A DNA stretch of 64,000 nt from Kingella oralis (GCF_014054985.1 NZ_CP059569.1:2232001-2296000), one strand, 5' to 3'. Positions 16,675 to 25,939 are shown, numbered from the stretch's first letter. The notes: generated by a model not told the origin, from the letters alone. Made by a program: numbers and translations.

Positions 16675-17793
16675 ATGGGCAATCAAATCATTATCATCAA
16701 AAATTCAAACACCTGGATAGAAGGCAACGCCGTTCAACAACTGGAAACCACCGCCAAACTGCCGCACATGCAGCGCGTGGCGGGCATGCCCGATTTGCAT
16801 GCAGGGCGCGGTTATCCCGTCGGCGCGGCTTTTTTTAGCATCGGGCATTTTTACCCCGCGCTGATTGGCAACGACATCGGCTGCGGCATGGCATTTTGGC
16901 AAACCGATTTGGCCGCACACAAAGCCAAAACCGGCAAATTGGTCAAACAATTGGGTAGCATAGACGCGCCGCTAGGCGAGGATTGGCAGGCGCGGATAAA
17001 CGAGCTGCTGCCGCAGCATCCGTTTCAGGCTGCCTTGGGTACCATCGGCGGCGGCAACCATTTTGCCGAGCTGCAAGCGGTGGATACCGTTTACGCGCCC
17101 GACAGCCTGCCCGCCGCGTTCAATCCGCAATGCCTGCAACTGTTGGTACACAGTGGTTCGCGCGGCTTGGGGCAGCATATTTTGCGCCACCATGTGGATA
17201 AATTTAACCACGCAGGGCTGCCTGAAAACACGCCCGAAGCCGCCGCATATCTTGCCGAACACGATGCCGCGCTGGATTTTGCCCGCACCAATCGCCGCCT
17301 GATTGCCGAGCGTATGCTGGCGCGTTGGAACGCAGAGGGCGCGTGTCTGCTGGATGTGCACCACAATTTTTTGCAACGCGTTCAACTGGATAACGCAACG
17401 GGCTGGCTGCACCGCAAAGGCGCAACGCCGTCCGATTGCGGCTTGGTGGTTATCCCCGGTTCGCGCGGCGATTACAGCTATCTTGTGCGCCCGATTGCAG
17501 AAAATGGCGCAGATGCCTTGTTTTCCTTGGCGCACGGCGCGGGGCGCAAATGGCAGCGCGGCGAATGCAAAGCGCGCTTGTCGCACAAATTTTCCGCCGC
17601 CAGCCTGCGCCAAACCGCATTTGGCAGCGCAGTGGTCTGCGAAGATAAAGCCTTGATTTTTGAAGAAGCACCGCAAGCCTACAAAAAAATAGACAGCGTA
17701 ATCGCTGCCATGCGCGATTTTGGGCTGATTGAATTGGTGGCGCGGATGAAGCCTGTTTTGACTTACAAAACAGCGGGCGGTTGCGCCGATTGA
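16675..17793 (+). CDS. rtcB: RNA-splicing ligase RtcB (PrfH-associated type)
   Basis: GTP-dependent RNA ligase joining 2',3'-cyclic-phosphate or 3'-phosphate ends to 5'-OH ends. It has 372 aa from ATG 16675 (an upstream in-frame extension is DUS-derived). Metal and nucleotide motifs are visible: MPDLHAGRGYPVG (37-49), NDIGCGM with Cys70, GGGNHF, HSGSRG, and His287 in LAHGAGR, the expected guanylylated residue. It is shorter than E. coli RtcB (408). prfH follows 65 bp later. In such pairs RtcB is known to reseal 16S rRNA cleaved in the decoding centre after PrfH clears the ribosome. No RtcA or RtcR gene is nearby. Confidence 0.95.
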   Translation: MGNQIIIIKNSNTWIEGNAVQQLETTAKLPHMQRVAGMPDLHAGRGYPVGAAFFSIGHFYPALIGNDIGCGMAFWQTDLAAHKAKTGKLVKQLGSIDAPLGEDWQARINELLPQHPFQAALGTIGGGNHFAELQAVDTVYAPDSLPAAFNPQCLQLLVHSGSRGLGQHILRHHVDKFNHAGLPENTPEAAAYLAEHDAALDFARTNRRLIAERMLARWNAEGACLLDVHHNFLQRVQLDNATGWLHRKGATPSDCGLVVIPGSRGDYSYLVRPIAENGADALFSLAHGAGRKWQRGECKARLSHKFSAASLRQTAFGSAVVCEDKALIFEEAPQAYKKIDSVIAAMRDFGLIELVARMKPVLTYKTAGGCAD

Positions 17794-17858
17794 TACTGAA
17801 CTAATTTCAGGCTGCCTCCGTGTAAAAGGCAGCCTGAAACCAAAATACAAGGAACTTT

Positions 17859-18479
17859 ATGATTTATCTGCAACTCTCCACAGGGCAATCGCCCGCCGAA
17901 TGCCAAATTTTCGCCCAATTTGTGTTACGCAAAATCTTGCGCGAAGCCGAAGCCGCAGGCGTGGCAGCCGAGCTGTTGAGCCAAACCGCCAGCAAACACG
18001 GCATTTTGTCCGCCGTATTTGCCCTCAGCGGCGCGGGCGCAGAAGACTTGGCGCAACGCTGGCTCGGCACGCTGCAATGGATTGGCAACAGCCCCGTGCG
18101 ACCCAAGCATCCGCGCAAAAATTGGTACATCGGCGTTTTCAGGCTGCCGCAAATCCCCGCGCTGCCCGATGACGACAGCATCCGTTTTGAAACCTGCCGC
18201 GCGGGCGGCAAAGGCGGGCAGCATGTCAATAAAACCGACAGTGCCGTGCGCGCCACGCATTTGGCAACAGGCGTTTCGGTGCGCGTGGAAAGCGAGCGCA
18301 GCCAACACGCCAACAAAAAACGCGCCCGCGAACTGCTGGCTTTGAAGCTGGCGGAACAGCATTCGGCAGCGTTGGGACAACACTCCGCCCATGCACATTC
18401 GCAGTTATACCAAGTGGAACGCGGCAACCCCGTGCGCGTGTTTAAAGGGGCGAATTTTCGCGAACAATCGGCAGCCTGA
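17859..18479 (+). CDS. prfH: Peptide chain release factor homolog PrfH
   Basis: Stop-codon-independent release factor that frees the nascent chain from ribosomes with damaged decoding centres, letting RtcB repair the rRNA. It has 206 aa. The catalytic loop CRAGGKGGQHVNKTDSAVR carries GGQ at 119-121. The region before it (1-100) is short, lacking a normal codon-recognition superdomain. The basic tail SQHANKKRARELLALKL follows. AAGGAA precedes ATG 17859. Two DUS are used as coding sequence: VFRLPQ near residue 94 and the end, where the stop codon is the TGA of GCAGCCTGAAA. Confidence 0.95.
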   Translation: MIYLQLSTGQSPAECQIFAQFVLRKILREAEAAGVAAELLSQTASKHGILSAVFALSGAGAEDLAQRWLGTLQWIGNSPVRPKHPRKNWYIGVFRLPQIPALPDDDSIRFETCRAGGKGGQHVNKTDSAVRATHLATGVSVRVESERSQHANKKRARELLALKLAEQHSAALGQHSAHAHSQLYQVERGNPVRVFKGANFREQSAA

Positions 18480-18656
18480 AAACAAACCAAGCGCGTTTGA
18501 GCGAAGCGAAAAACAACGGCGCAGGCAGACGGCAATGCCTAAACTGCGCCGTTGCCTTTTTCAGGCTGCCTTTTGTCAACTTATCCGCCATTTCCCGCCA
18601 GCTTGGTGCGCAAATCCTTTAAAATCACACCTTTCAACCCACCAAAAAGGAACATC

Positions 18657-19340
18657 ATGGAACTCGTCTTTATCCGCCACGGTTTGAGCGAATGGAACGC
18701 CAAAAACCTGTTCACAGGCTGGCGCGATGTGAAGTTAAGCGAAAAGGGCATCGCCGAAGCGCAAGAAGCGGGGCGCAAACTCAAAGCCGCAGGCTACCAG
18801 TTTGACATCGCGTTCACCTCGGTTTTAACCCGCGCCATCAAAACCTGTAACATCGTGCTGGAAGAAAGCGACCAGCTTTGGGTGCCGCAAATCAAAACAT
18901 GGCGGCTGAATGAGCGGCATTACGGCGCATTGCAAGGCATGGACAAAAAACAAACCGCCGAAAAATACGGCGATGAGCAAGTGCATATTTGGCGCCGCAG
19001 CTACGACACCTTGCCGCCGCTGTTAAGCAAAGACGATGAATTTTCCGCCCACAACGACCGCCGCTACGCCCATTTGCCCGCCGATGTGGTGCCCGATGGC
19101 GAAAATTTGAAAGTAACGCTGCAACGCGTGTTGCCCTTTTGGGAAGACCAAATCGCCCCCGCCATCATCAGCGGCAAGCGCGTGTTGGTGGCGGCGCACG
19201 GCAACAGCTTGCGCGCGCTAGCAAAACACATTGAAGGCATTTCCGACGACGACATTATGGGCTTGGAAATCCCCACAGGGCAGCCCTTGGTGTACAAATT
19301 GGATGATGATTTAAACGTGGTTAAGAAATTTTATTTGTAA
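18657..19340 (+). CDS. gpmA: 2,3-bisphosphoglycerate-dependent phosphoglycerate mutase
   Basis: Interconverts 3- and 2-phosphoglycerate in glycolysis. From ATG 18657 it is 227 aa, the usual Neisseria length; AAAAGGAAC precedes it, and the longer frame upstream is DUS sequence. The phospho-histidine motif FIRHGLSEWN is at residues 5-14, and the second catalytic His is in VLVAAHGNSLRAL. The Glu in RLNERHYGALQG completes the active site. It is convergent with gapA across a DUS terminator. Confidence 0.96.
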   Translation: MELVFIRHGLSEWNAKNLFTGWRDVKLSEKGIAEAQEAGRKLKAAGYQFDIAFTSVLTRAIKTCNIVLEESDQLWVPQIKTWRLNERHYGALQGMDKKQTAEKYGDEQVHIWRRSYDTLPPLLSKDDEFSAHNDRRYAHLPADVVPDGENLKVTLQRVLPFWEDQIAPAIISGKRVLVAAHGNSLRALAKHIEGISDDDIMGLEIPTGQPLVYKLDDDLNVVKKFYL

Positions 19341-19363
19341 TAATAAGACTTTACTCAACAATA

Positions 19364-19409
19364 AAAGGCAGCCTGAAACCGCATTCAATACGTTTTCAGG
19401 CTGCCTCTT
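19364..19409. terminator. Bidirectional DUS terminator between gpmA and gapA
   Basis: GGCAGCCTGAAA (19367-19378) faces GTTTTCAGGCTGCC (19392-19405), with A and T tracts outside. It lies between two convergent genes and serves both. Confidence 0.65.
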
Positions 19410-19422
19410 TAATGTGGATAAC

Positions 19423-20427
19423 TTAAATTTTTTCAGCAAAGAATTTCAACGTGCGCACCAGTTGACAAGTGTAAGACATCTCGTTGTCATACCAAGCCAC
19501 GGTTTTCACCAACTGCTTGTCGCCCACCGTTTGCACGCGGGTTTGCGTGGCATCAAACAGCGAACCAAATTCCATGCCGACCACATCAGACGACACAATT
19601 TCATCTTCGGTGTAGCCAAACGATTCATTGGCAGCGGCTTTCATCGCAGCATTCACTTCTTCTTTGGTTACATTTTTTTCCAAAATACAAACCAATTCAG
19701 TCAGCGAACCCGCAACAACAGGCACGCGCTGCGCCGCGCCATCCAATTTGCCGTTCAATTCAGGAATCACCAAGCCAATGGCTTTGGCTGCGCCTGTGCT
19801 GTTGGGCACAATATTTGCCGCAGCGGCGCGAGCGCGGCGTTTATCGCCTTTGCGGTGCGGCGCGTCCAGCGTGTTTTGGTCGCCCGTGTAGGCATGGATG
19901 GTGGTCATCAAACCTTGCACCACGCCAAATTGTTTTTGCAACACCGCCGCCATCGGCGCAAGACAGTTGGTGGTGCAAGAAGCCGCAGAAATCACGGTTT
20001 CGCTGCCATCCAAGACATTGTGGTTCACATTAAACACCACGGTTTTCATATCGTTGCCCGCAGGCGCAGAAATTACCACTTTGCGCGCGCCCGCGCGGAT
20101 GTGCGCTTCGGCTTTATCTTTGCTGGTAAAAAAGCCCGTGCATTCCAACACCACATCAACGCCCAATGCTTTCCAAGGCAATTCTTCGGGATTAGGCTTG
20201 GCAAACACTTTGATTTCTTTGCCGTTTACGAGAAACGCTTCTTCTTTTTGCTCAATCGTGCCGTTGAAGCGACCTTGCGTGGTATCGTATTTAAACAGAT
20301 GAACCAGCATATCAGCAGGCGTTAAATCGTTTACGGCAACCACTTCAATGCCGTCTGTTTTCAAGATTTGGCGCAAAGCCAAGCGTCCAATGCGCCCAAA
20401 ACCGTTAATTGCCACTTTAACTGCCAT
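19423..20427 (-). CDS. gapA: Glyceraldehyde-3-phosphate dehydrogenase, type I
   Basis: NAD-dependent glycolytic dehydrogenase. From ATG 20427 it is 334 aa, starting MAVKVAINGFGRIGRLALRQ with the Rossmann motif. Catalytic Cys is in SAASCTTNCLAP near residue 150, and WYDNEMSYTCQLVRT is at the C-terminus. GAAGGAACG precedes the start; a 21-codon upstream extension is rejected. AT-rich DNA with DnaA boxes lies upstream, between gapA and lpxC. Confidence 0.97.
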   Translation of the reverse strand: MAVKVAINGFGRIGRLALRQILKTDGIEVVAVNDLTPADMLVHLFKYDTTQGRFNGTIEQKEEAFLVNGKEIKVFAKPNPEELPWKALGVDVVLECTGFFTSKDKAEAHIRAGARKVVISAPAGNDMKTVVFNVNHNVLDGSETVISAASCTTNCLAPMAAVLQKQFGVVQGLMTTIHAYTGDQNTLDAPHRKGDKRRARAAAANIVPNSTGAAKAIGLVIPELNGKLDGAAQRVPVVAGSLTELVCILEKNVTKEEVNAAMKAAANESFGYTEDEIVSSDVVGMEFGSLFDATQTRVQTVGDKQLVKTVAWYDNEMSYTCQLVRTLKFFAEKI

Positions 20428-20816
20428 TTTTACGTTCCTTCTGTGCGTTGAAAAACGCTTCTTTTTACCATTTTTTACGCTTAAACGCAAAAGGCTTTTG
20501 TTTTTGGCTGGGCGAGTTTGTATTTGTAATTAAATTAAAAACAAAAGATTAAAAAATAAAAAGATGATATTTATGAGGCACAGCACGCATTGTGGATAAA
20601 TCGGTTAAACAAATGATTTGATAACAAAATAAGATAAACAAAAATCTGTGCGCGATGGCGGTTAATTGATTGGGATAACTGTGGATAAAATGAAACGTAA
20701 ATCGCTTTACTGTGGATAAATCGGCTTTATCACGCTTTTTTATTGCCTTAACCACACTTTCAGGCTGCCTAAAATGGTTTATGATGCAGCCTGAAAATCA
20801 TTTTTAGGATAACTGC
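20428..20816. other. AT-rich gapA-lpxC gap with DnaA boxes (origin-like)
   Basis: Contains three exact TGTGGATAA boxes (20591-20599, 20680-20688, 20711-20719), a one-mismatch box TTAACCACA near 20749, and an A/T run at about 20520-20575 that resembles a duplex-unwinding element. TGTGGATAAATCGG occurs twice. No gene seen. It may be a replication origin or simply the two divergent promoters; the same 9-mer is frequent from 12.6 to 33 kb. Confidence 0.4.
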
Positions 20817-21740
20817 ATGAAACAACGCACCCTAGCCAAATCCATCACCGCCACAGGCGTAGGCTTGCATTCGGGCGAGCGCGTGTCGCTTACCCTGCAT
20901 CCTGCCGCTGAAAACACGGGCATCCAATTTCGCCGCAGCGATTTATCGGGCGAGCAGGGCGAAATTGTGCCGCTCACGCCCTATTTGATTAACGACACGC
21001 GCCTTTCTTCCACCATCGTTACCGAAAACGGCATCCGCGTGGGCACGATTGAGCACATTATGTCGGCATTTGCGGCGTATGGTGTGGATAACATTTTGGT
21101 GGAGTTGAACGCGCCCGAAATCCCGATTATGGACGGCAGCAGTTTGCCGTTTATCTTTTTGTTGCAAGATGCGGGCGTGGTGGAGCAGCAGGCAGAAAAA
21201 CGCTTTTTGCGGATACTAAAAGAAGTTTCGCTGGAAGAGCCGAATAAAGCGGTGAAATTTACCCCTTATAACGGCTTTAAAGTGCGGCTCACGATTGAAT
21301 TTGACCATCCTGTGTTCAACCGCTCGTCGCCCACATTTGAGATTGATTTTGCAGGAAAGTCTTATGTGGAAGAGATTGCGCGGGCGCGGACGTTTGGCTT
21401 TATGCAAGAAGTGGAGCTGATGCGCGCGCACAATTTGGGCTTGGGCGGCAATTTGTCCAACGCGATTGTGATTGACGACACCGATGTGCTGAACCCCGAA
21501 GGGCTGCGCTATCCCGATGAATTTGTGCGCCACAAAATTTTGGATGCGATTGGCGATTTGTATATTGTCGGGCATCCGATTATCGGCGCGTTTGAGGGTT
21601 ATAAATCGGGGCACGCGATTAACAATGCGCTGCTGCGCAAGGTGCTGGAGGACGAAACGGCGTTTGAGTGGGTGGAATTTCCCGATGATGATGCGATGCC
21701 GCGCGCATTTTCGGGGATTGAAACGTTGGGCGTGAGCTAG
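20817..21740 (+). CDS. lpxC: UDP-3-O-acyl-N-acetylglucosamine deacetylase
   Basis: Zinc deacetylase for the committed step of lipid A synthesis. It has 307 aa, full length. Zinc ligands: His80 in GTIEHIMSAF, and His and Asp in FVRHKILDAIGDLY. The catalytic-region His is in SGHAINNALLRK. It begins MKQRTLAKSITATGVGLHSG, typical of the family. The ATG follows AGGATAACTGC. Unlike the C-rich genes to the left, its coding strand is clearly G-rich. It is monocistronic, closed by a perfect DUS hairpin. Confidence 0.97.
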   Translation: MKQRTLAKSITATGVGLHSGERVSLTLHPAAENTGIQFRRSDLSGEQGEIVPLTPYLINDTRLSSTIVTENGIRVGTIEHIMSAFAAYGVDNILVELNAPEIPIMDGSSLPFIFLLQDAGVVEQQAEKRFLRILKEVSLEEPNKAVKFTPYNGFKVRLTIEFDHPVFNRSSPTFEIDFAGKSYVEEIARARTFGFMQEVELMRAHNLGLGGNLSNAIVIDDTDVLNPEGLRYPDEFVRHKILDAIGDLYIVGHPIIGAFEGYKSGHAINNALLRKVLEDETAFEWVEFPDDDAMPRAFSGIETLGVS

Positions 21741-21753
21741 TTTGCCGCAATCC

Positions 21754-21799
21754 AAAAGGCAGCCTGAAATTGGTTATCCCCTGTTTCAGGCTGCCTTTT
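21754..21799. terminator. DUS terminator after lpxC
   Basis: AAAAGGCAGCCTGAAA (21754-21769) and TTTCAGGCTGCCTTTT (21784-21799) make a 16-bp perfect stem with a 14-base loop. Confidence 0.75.
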
Positions 21800-21922
21800 G
21801 CACATCAAGTTATCCCTGATTATTTTTATTTAAAACAATAGGATGACGTTTTATCAACAAAGTTATACACAATAAAAGGCAGCCTGAAAATGGGATTACC
21901 TATTTTCAGGCTGCCTCAACCA

Positions 21923-22273
21923 TTAAACCGCCACTTTAACCGCCGTACCGCTCACGGTTACCATCATCATGCCATTGGTTTCGCCCAACACTTCGTAGTC
22001 AAAATCGATGCCGATGATGCCGTTTGCGCCCAGCTCCTTCGCGGCCTGCTTCATATCCGCCAACGCCGCTTCGCGCGCGCCAGCCAATGCGCGTTCATAG
22101 CCGCCCGCGCGCCCGCCGACCACATCGCGTATGGAAGCGAACATATCACGGAAAATGTTGGCGCCGATAATCGCTTCGCCGTTCACAATACCCAAATAAG
22201 CGTCTAGTTGAATATCATTCGGCGTTACGGTGGCAAGAAAAAAGGCTTCTTCTTTGCGGGAAAACCAACCCAT
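21923..22273 (-). CDS. YbjQ/UPF0145-family protein
   Basis: 116 aa. Matches the YbjQ family of small pentameric proteins, sometimes called heavy-metal-binding; the biochemical role is not established. Typical features are GEAIIGANIFRDMFASIRDV, GRAGGYERALAGAREAALAD and GANGIIGIDFDYEVLG. The N-terminus MGWFSRKEEAFFLATV is polar and lacks a signal. It lies upstream of nothing on the same transcript; a DUS pair separates it from gnd. Confidence 0.85.
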   Translation of the reverse strand: MGWFSRKEEAFFLATVTPNDIQLDAYLGIVNGEAIIGANIFRDMFASIRDVVGGRAGGYERALAGAREAALADMKQAAKELGANGIIGIDFDYEVLGETNGMMMVTVSGTAVKVAV

Positions 22274-22293
22274 GTTGTTTACTCCTGTGGATG

Positions 22294-22332
22294 GTTTTCA
22301 GGCTGCCTCTGACAGATAGGCAGCCTGAAAAC
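22294..22332. terminator. DUS inverted pair between YbjQ and gnd genes
   Basis: GTTTTCAGGCTGCCT (22294-22308) and AGGCAGCCTGAAAAC (22318-22332) form a 15-bp stem with a 9-base loop, 15 bp after the gnd stop on the minus strand. Confidence 0.7.
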
Positions 22333-22347
22333 ATATGTGATAACTGA

Positions 22348-23796
22348 TTACACTTCGTAGGTGCTGGAAGCGGTGTTGCCGCCTGTGCCCGTCCAATTGG
22401 TGTGGAAAAACTCGCCGCGCGGTTTATCGGTGCGCTCGTAGGTGTGCGCGCCGAAGTAATCGCGCTGGGCTTGCAGCAGATTGGCAGGCAAGCGCGCGGA
22501 AGTGTAGCCGTCTAGGAAAGTAATTGCCGCCGCCATGCAAGGCATGGGAATGCCGATTTCAATCGCTTTGGCAACGGTTTTGCGCCATGCGGGCAAGGCG
22601 TTGAGCAGGATTTTTTGGAAATACGGGTCTGCGCCCAAGAAGGCTAAATCAGGGTTGGCTTCAAATGCATCGCGGATGTTGCCCAAGAAAACGCTGCGGA
22701 TGATGCAGCCTTCGCGCCACAACAGCGCGGTTTTGCCGTAATTCAATTTCCAATTAAACGTGTTGCTGGCTTCGCGCATCAGCATAAAGCCTTGGGCATA
22801 CGAAATAATTTTGGATGCGAGCAACGATAAACGCAGCGATTCCAGCCATTCTTCGCGGCTGCCTGAAACAGGCGCAATGCTGCGGGGGAACAAGCCGGCG
22901 GCGGCAACGCGCTGTTCTTTCAACGCCGAAACGCAACGAGCAAACACCGATTCGGAAATCAGCGTGAGCGGAATGCCCATATCCAAAGCGTTGATGCCAG
23001 TCCATTTGCCCGTGCCTTTTTGCCCTGCGGTGTCTAGAATTTTTTCCACCAGCGGCGTGCCGTCTATGTCTTTGTAGGCAAGAATATCGGTGGTGATGTC
23101 CACCAAATAAGAATTTAACTCGGTGTTTTTCCAAGATTTAAACGTTTCGTGCATTTCGTCATACGTCATGCCCAAGCCATCTTTCATAAATTGATAGGCT
23201 TCGCAAATCAGCTGCATATCGCCGTATTCAATGCCGTTGTGCACCATTTTCACAAAATGCCCCGCACCATTGTCGCCCACCCAATCGCAGCAAGGCTCGC
23301 CATTAGGCGTTTTTGCCGCAATGCCTTGCAAAATTGGCTGAACGTATTGCCACGCTTCGGGATTGCCCCCTGGCATAATAGATGGGCCATGCCGCGCACC
23401 TTCTTCCCCGCCTGAAACGCCTGCGCCAATAAAGCGAATGCCTTTGGCAGCCAGTTCAACCGTGCGGCGGTTGGTGTCGGGATAATTGGCATTGCCGCCA
23501 TCGATAATGATGTCGCCTTGTTCCAGATAAGGCACAATTTGCGCAATGAATTCGTCCACCGCGCTGCCCGCGCGCACCATCAGCATGATTTTTCGAGGTT
23601 TTTCCAATTTGTCCACAAGCTCTTGCAAAGAATGTGCGCCAATAATATTGGTGCCTTTTGCAGCACTATTTAAAAATTCGTCCACTTTGGAAACGGTTCG
23701 GTTGAACGCCACCACTTTAAAGCCTTTGTCGTTCATGTTCAAAATCAAATTTTGACCCATTACCGCCAAACCGATTACACCAATATCGCCTTTCAT
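22348..23796 (-). CDS. gnd: 6-phosphogluconate dehydrogenase, decarboxylating
   Basis: Oxidises 6-phosphogluconate to ribulose-5-phosphate and CO2 with NADP. It has 482 aa, the length of the long dimeric type. GVIGLAVMGQNLILNM is the nucleotide-binding motif. VSGGEEGARHGPSIMPGG, the catalytic Lys region GHFVKMVHNGIEYGDMQLIC, and the C-terminal RTDKPRGEFFHTNW are characteristic. It fits with pgl and glk at the right edge. It is separated from etfB by an AT-rich gap. Confidence 0.97.
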   Translation of the reverse strand: MKGDIGVIGLAVMGQNLILNMNDKGFKVVAFNRTVSKVDEFLNSAAKGTNIIGAHSLQELVDKLEKPRKIMLMVRAGSAVDEFIAQIVPYLEQGDIIIDGGNANYPDTNRRTVELAAKGIRFIGAGVSGGEEGARHGPSIMPGGNPEAWQYVQPILQGIAAKTPNGEPCCDWVGDNGAGHFVKMVHNGIEYGDMQLICEAYQFMKDGLGMTYDEMHETFKSWKNTELNSYLVDITTDILAYKDIDGTPLVEKILDTAGQKGTGKWTGINALDMGIPLTLISESVFARCVSALKEQRVAAAGLFPRSIAPVSGSREEWLESLRLSLLASKIISYAQGFMLMREASNTFNWKLNYGKTALLWREGCIIRSVFLGNIRDAFEANPDLAFLGADPYFQKILLNALPAWRKTVAKAIEIGIPMPCMAAAITFLDGYTSARLPANLLQAQRDYFGAHTYERTDKPRGEFFHTNWTGTGGNTASSTYEV

Positions 23797-24239
23797 AGCT
23801 ATTCCTTGCGAGTTGAGAAAGCTGTAACTTTACTCCATTGGCATGGGATAGACAATGCAAGAAACCTGCGTTGCCGGTAATAGTATTTAAATCCAAAATT
23901 TAAATATAAACTGATTATGTAAGATAAAGAATGCGCTATCTGTTTGTTGATAAGTTTAAAAATAAAATAATTTCAAAATGTTGGATTGTATTTATGGCTT
24001 TGGAAAAGGCAGCCTGAAAACAAGGATAGGGTGTGAATAGCAGTGGATAAAATTTCGTAAACAGCAACATTATGTGGATAAGTTTGGAAAACAAACAGGC
24101 TGTCGTTTTCAGGCTGCCTCAATCTGTGGATAATAAAACAACGGCTATGTTAAAACGTGTTCAAAAATGTGCTTTTCCGATAAAATACCGCCCTTTATTG
24201 GTTTCAGGCAGCCTGAAAATAACGGTATAAGGAATTCTC
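23797..24239. other. AT-rich gnd-etfB intergenic region
   Basis: Divergent promoter region with no gene. It contains two exact DnaA-box 9-mers (24073-24081, 24125-24133) and a one-mismatch one near 24045, three DUS, and a long A/T-rich stretch at 23880-24000. No clear RNA gene. Confidence 0.5.
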
Positions 24240-24986
24240 ATGAAAGCATTGGTGGCGGTAAAACGCGTGGTTGATTTCAATGTGAAAGTGCGCGTGAATG
24301 CAGATGGCTCGGGCGTGGATATCGGCAATGTGAAAATGTCGATGAATCCGTTTGACGAAATTGCGGTAGAAGAAGCAGTGCGTTTGAAAGAAGCAGGCAA
24401 AATCAACGAAGTGGTCGCCGTATCGCTGGGCGAAAAAAAATGTGAAGACACGCTGCGAACTGCTTTGGCAATGGGTGCCGACCGTGCCATTCATGTGGAA
24501 ACCGATGCGTCGCTTGAACCGTTGGCCGTGGCTAAATTATTGAAAAAAATCGTAGATAAAGAGCAGCCTAGCCTTGTTTTACTGGGTAAACAAGCCATTG
24601 ACGACGATGCCAACCAAACGGCGCAAATGCTGGCGGCATTGATGAACGCGCCGCAAGGCACGTTTGCCAGCAAAGTGGCATTGTCTGCCGACGAGGCGGT
24701 GGTTACGCGCGATATTGATGGCGGTGTGGAAACGGTTGCGTTGAAATTGCCGGCTGTGATTAGCGCAGATTTACGTTTGAACGAGCCGCGTTTTGTGAAG
24801 CTGCCTGCGCTGATGCAAGCGAAGAAAAAAACAATTGAAAAGCAATCGGTTGAAGAATTGGCTGTAAACATTGAACCGCGGTTGCACGTGAAACACTATG
24901 CTGAACCCAAAGCGCGTCAAGCGGGTGTGAAAGTGGCAAGCGTGGCTGAATTGGTTGAAAAACTGGCGGCTGCCAAAGCAATTTAA
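24240..24986 (+). CDS. etfB: Electron transfer flavoprotein beta subunit
   Basis: Carries AMP and, with EtfA's FAD, passes electrons from acyl-CoA-type dehydrogenases to ETF-ubiquinone oxidoreductase. It has 248 aa. It begins MKALVAVKRVVDFNVKVRV; the signature region LLGKQAIDDDANQTAQMLA lies near residues 118-136. AAGGAATTC precedes the start. Followed 14 bp later by etfA. The coding strand is G/T-rich. Confidence 0.96.
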   Translation: MKALVAVKRVVDFNVKVRVNADGSGVDIGNVKMSMNPFDEIAVEEAVRLKEAGKINEVVAVSLGEKKCEDTLRTALAMGADRAIHVETDASLEPLAVAKLLKKIVDKEQPSLVLLGKQAIDDDANQTAQMLAALMNAPQGTFASKVALSADEAVVTRDIDGGVETVALKLPAVISADLRLNEPRFVKLPALMQAKKKTIEKQSVEELAVNIEPRLHVKHYAEPKARQAGVKVASVAELVEKLAAAKAI

Positions 24987-25000
24987 AAAAGGGAAAGAAA

Positions 25001-25939
25001 ATGACCGTTTTGGTATTAGTAGAACATGATGGCAAGCAAGTAAACCCAGCCTCATTACACGCTATTTATACTGCGCAAAAATTAGGCGAAGTTCATGCGC
25101 TGGTAGCAGGTTCAGGCAGCCTGAAAGTGGCCGAGCAAGCCAGTAAAATTAGCGGTGTGAACAAAGTGTTGCACGCCGAAGCCACGCATTTTGTCGAGCC
25201 GTTGGCAGAAGAAATTGCGCCGCTTGTTGTTTCGCTGGCTGCGCCGTATCAATATTTTGTTGCCACGGCTAGCGCGTTTGGTAAAAATATTATGCCGCGC
25301 GTGGCGGCGATGTTGGATTGTTCGCAAATTTCGGATTTAACTGAGATTGTGGATAAACAAACCTTTATCCGCCCTACTTACGCAGGCAATGTGCTCACCA
25401 CCGTATCCAGCAATGAAGAAAAACTGGTGCTGACCATTCGCGCCAGCGCATTTGATGCGGCAACATACGGCAAGCAAGCGGCAGAAATTGAAAATGTGGT
25501 GGCTACGCCGGCGCAGCAGCTGAGTCGATTTGTGTCGCGCGAATTAACACAATCCGACCACCCGGAATTAACACAAGCAAAAGTAATTGTGGCGGGAGGT
25601 CGCGCATTAGGGAGTGCGGAGCAGTTTGATGCTGTTTTAACACCATTAGCCGATGTATTAGGCGCAGCGATTGGTGCATCACGCGCGGCGGTGGATGCTG
25701 AATATGTGCCAAATGATTATCAAGTGGGGCAAACGGGTAAAATTGTTGCGCCTGAATTGTATTTTGCGATTGGTATTTCAGGCGCGATTCAGCACGTTGC
25801 GGGGATGCAGGACAGCAAAGTTGTGGTTGCCATTAACAAAGATCCTGATGCCCAAATTTTCAATGTGGCAGATTTTGGTATTGTGGGCGATTTGTTTGAA
25901 GTTGTGCCGCAATTAACCGAAGCATTGAAAAATCGTTAG
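25001..25939 (+). CDS. etfA: Electron transfer flavoprotein alpha subunit
   Basis: FAD-binding subunit, 312 aa. The FAD domain is C-terminal, with VIVAGGRALGSAEQF near residue 197, then GASRAAVDAEYVPNDYQVGQTGK and the AIGISGAIQHVAGMQDS signature. It starts 14 bp after etfB with AAAGGGAAAG before the ATG, so the two are co-transcribed. A DUS near residue 42 is read as GSLKVAEQ. Confidence 0.96.
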   Translation: MTVLVLVEHDGKQVNPASLHAIYTAQKLGEVHALVAGSGSLKVAEQASKISGVNKVLHAEATHFVEPLAEEIAPLVVSLAAPYQYFVATASAFGKNIMPRVAAMLDCSQISDLTEIVDKQTFIRPTYAGNVLTTVSSNEEKLVLTIRASAFDAATYGKQAAEIENVVATPAQQLSRFVSRELTQSDHPELTQAKVIVAGGRALGSAEQFDAVLTPLADVLGAAIGASRAAVDAEYVPNDYQVGQTGKIVAPELYFAIGISGAIQHVAGMQDSKVVVAINKDPDAQIFNVADFGIVGDLFEVVPQLTEALKNR

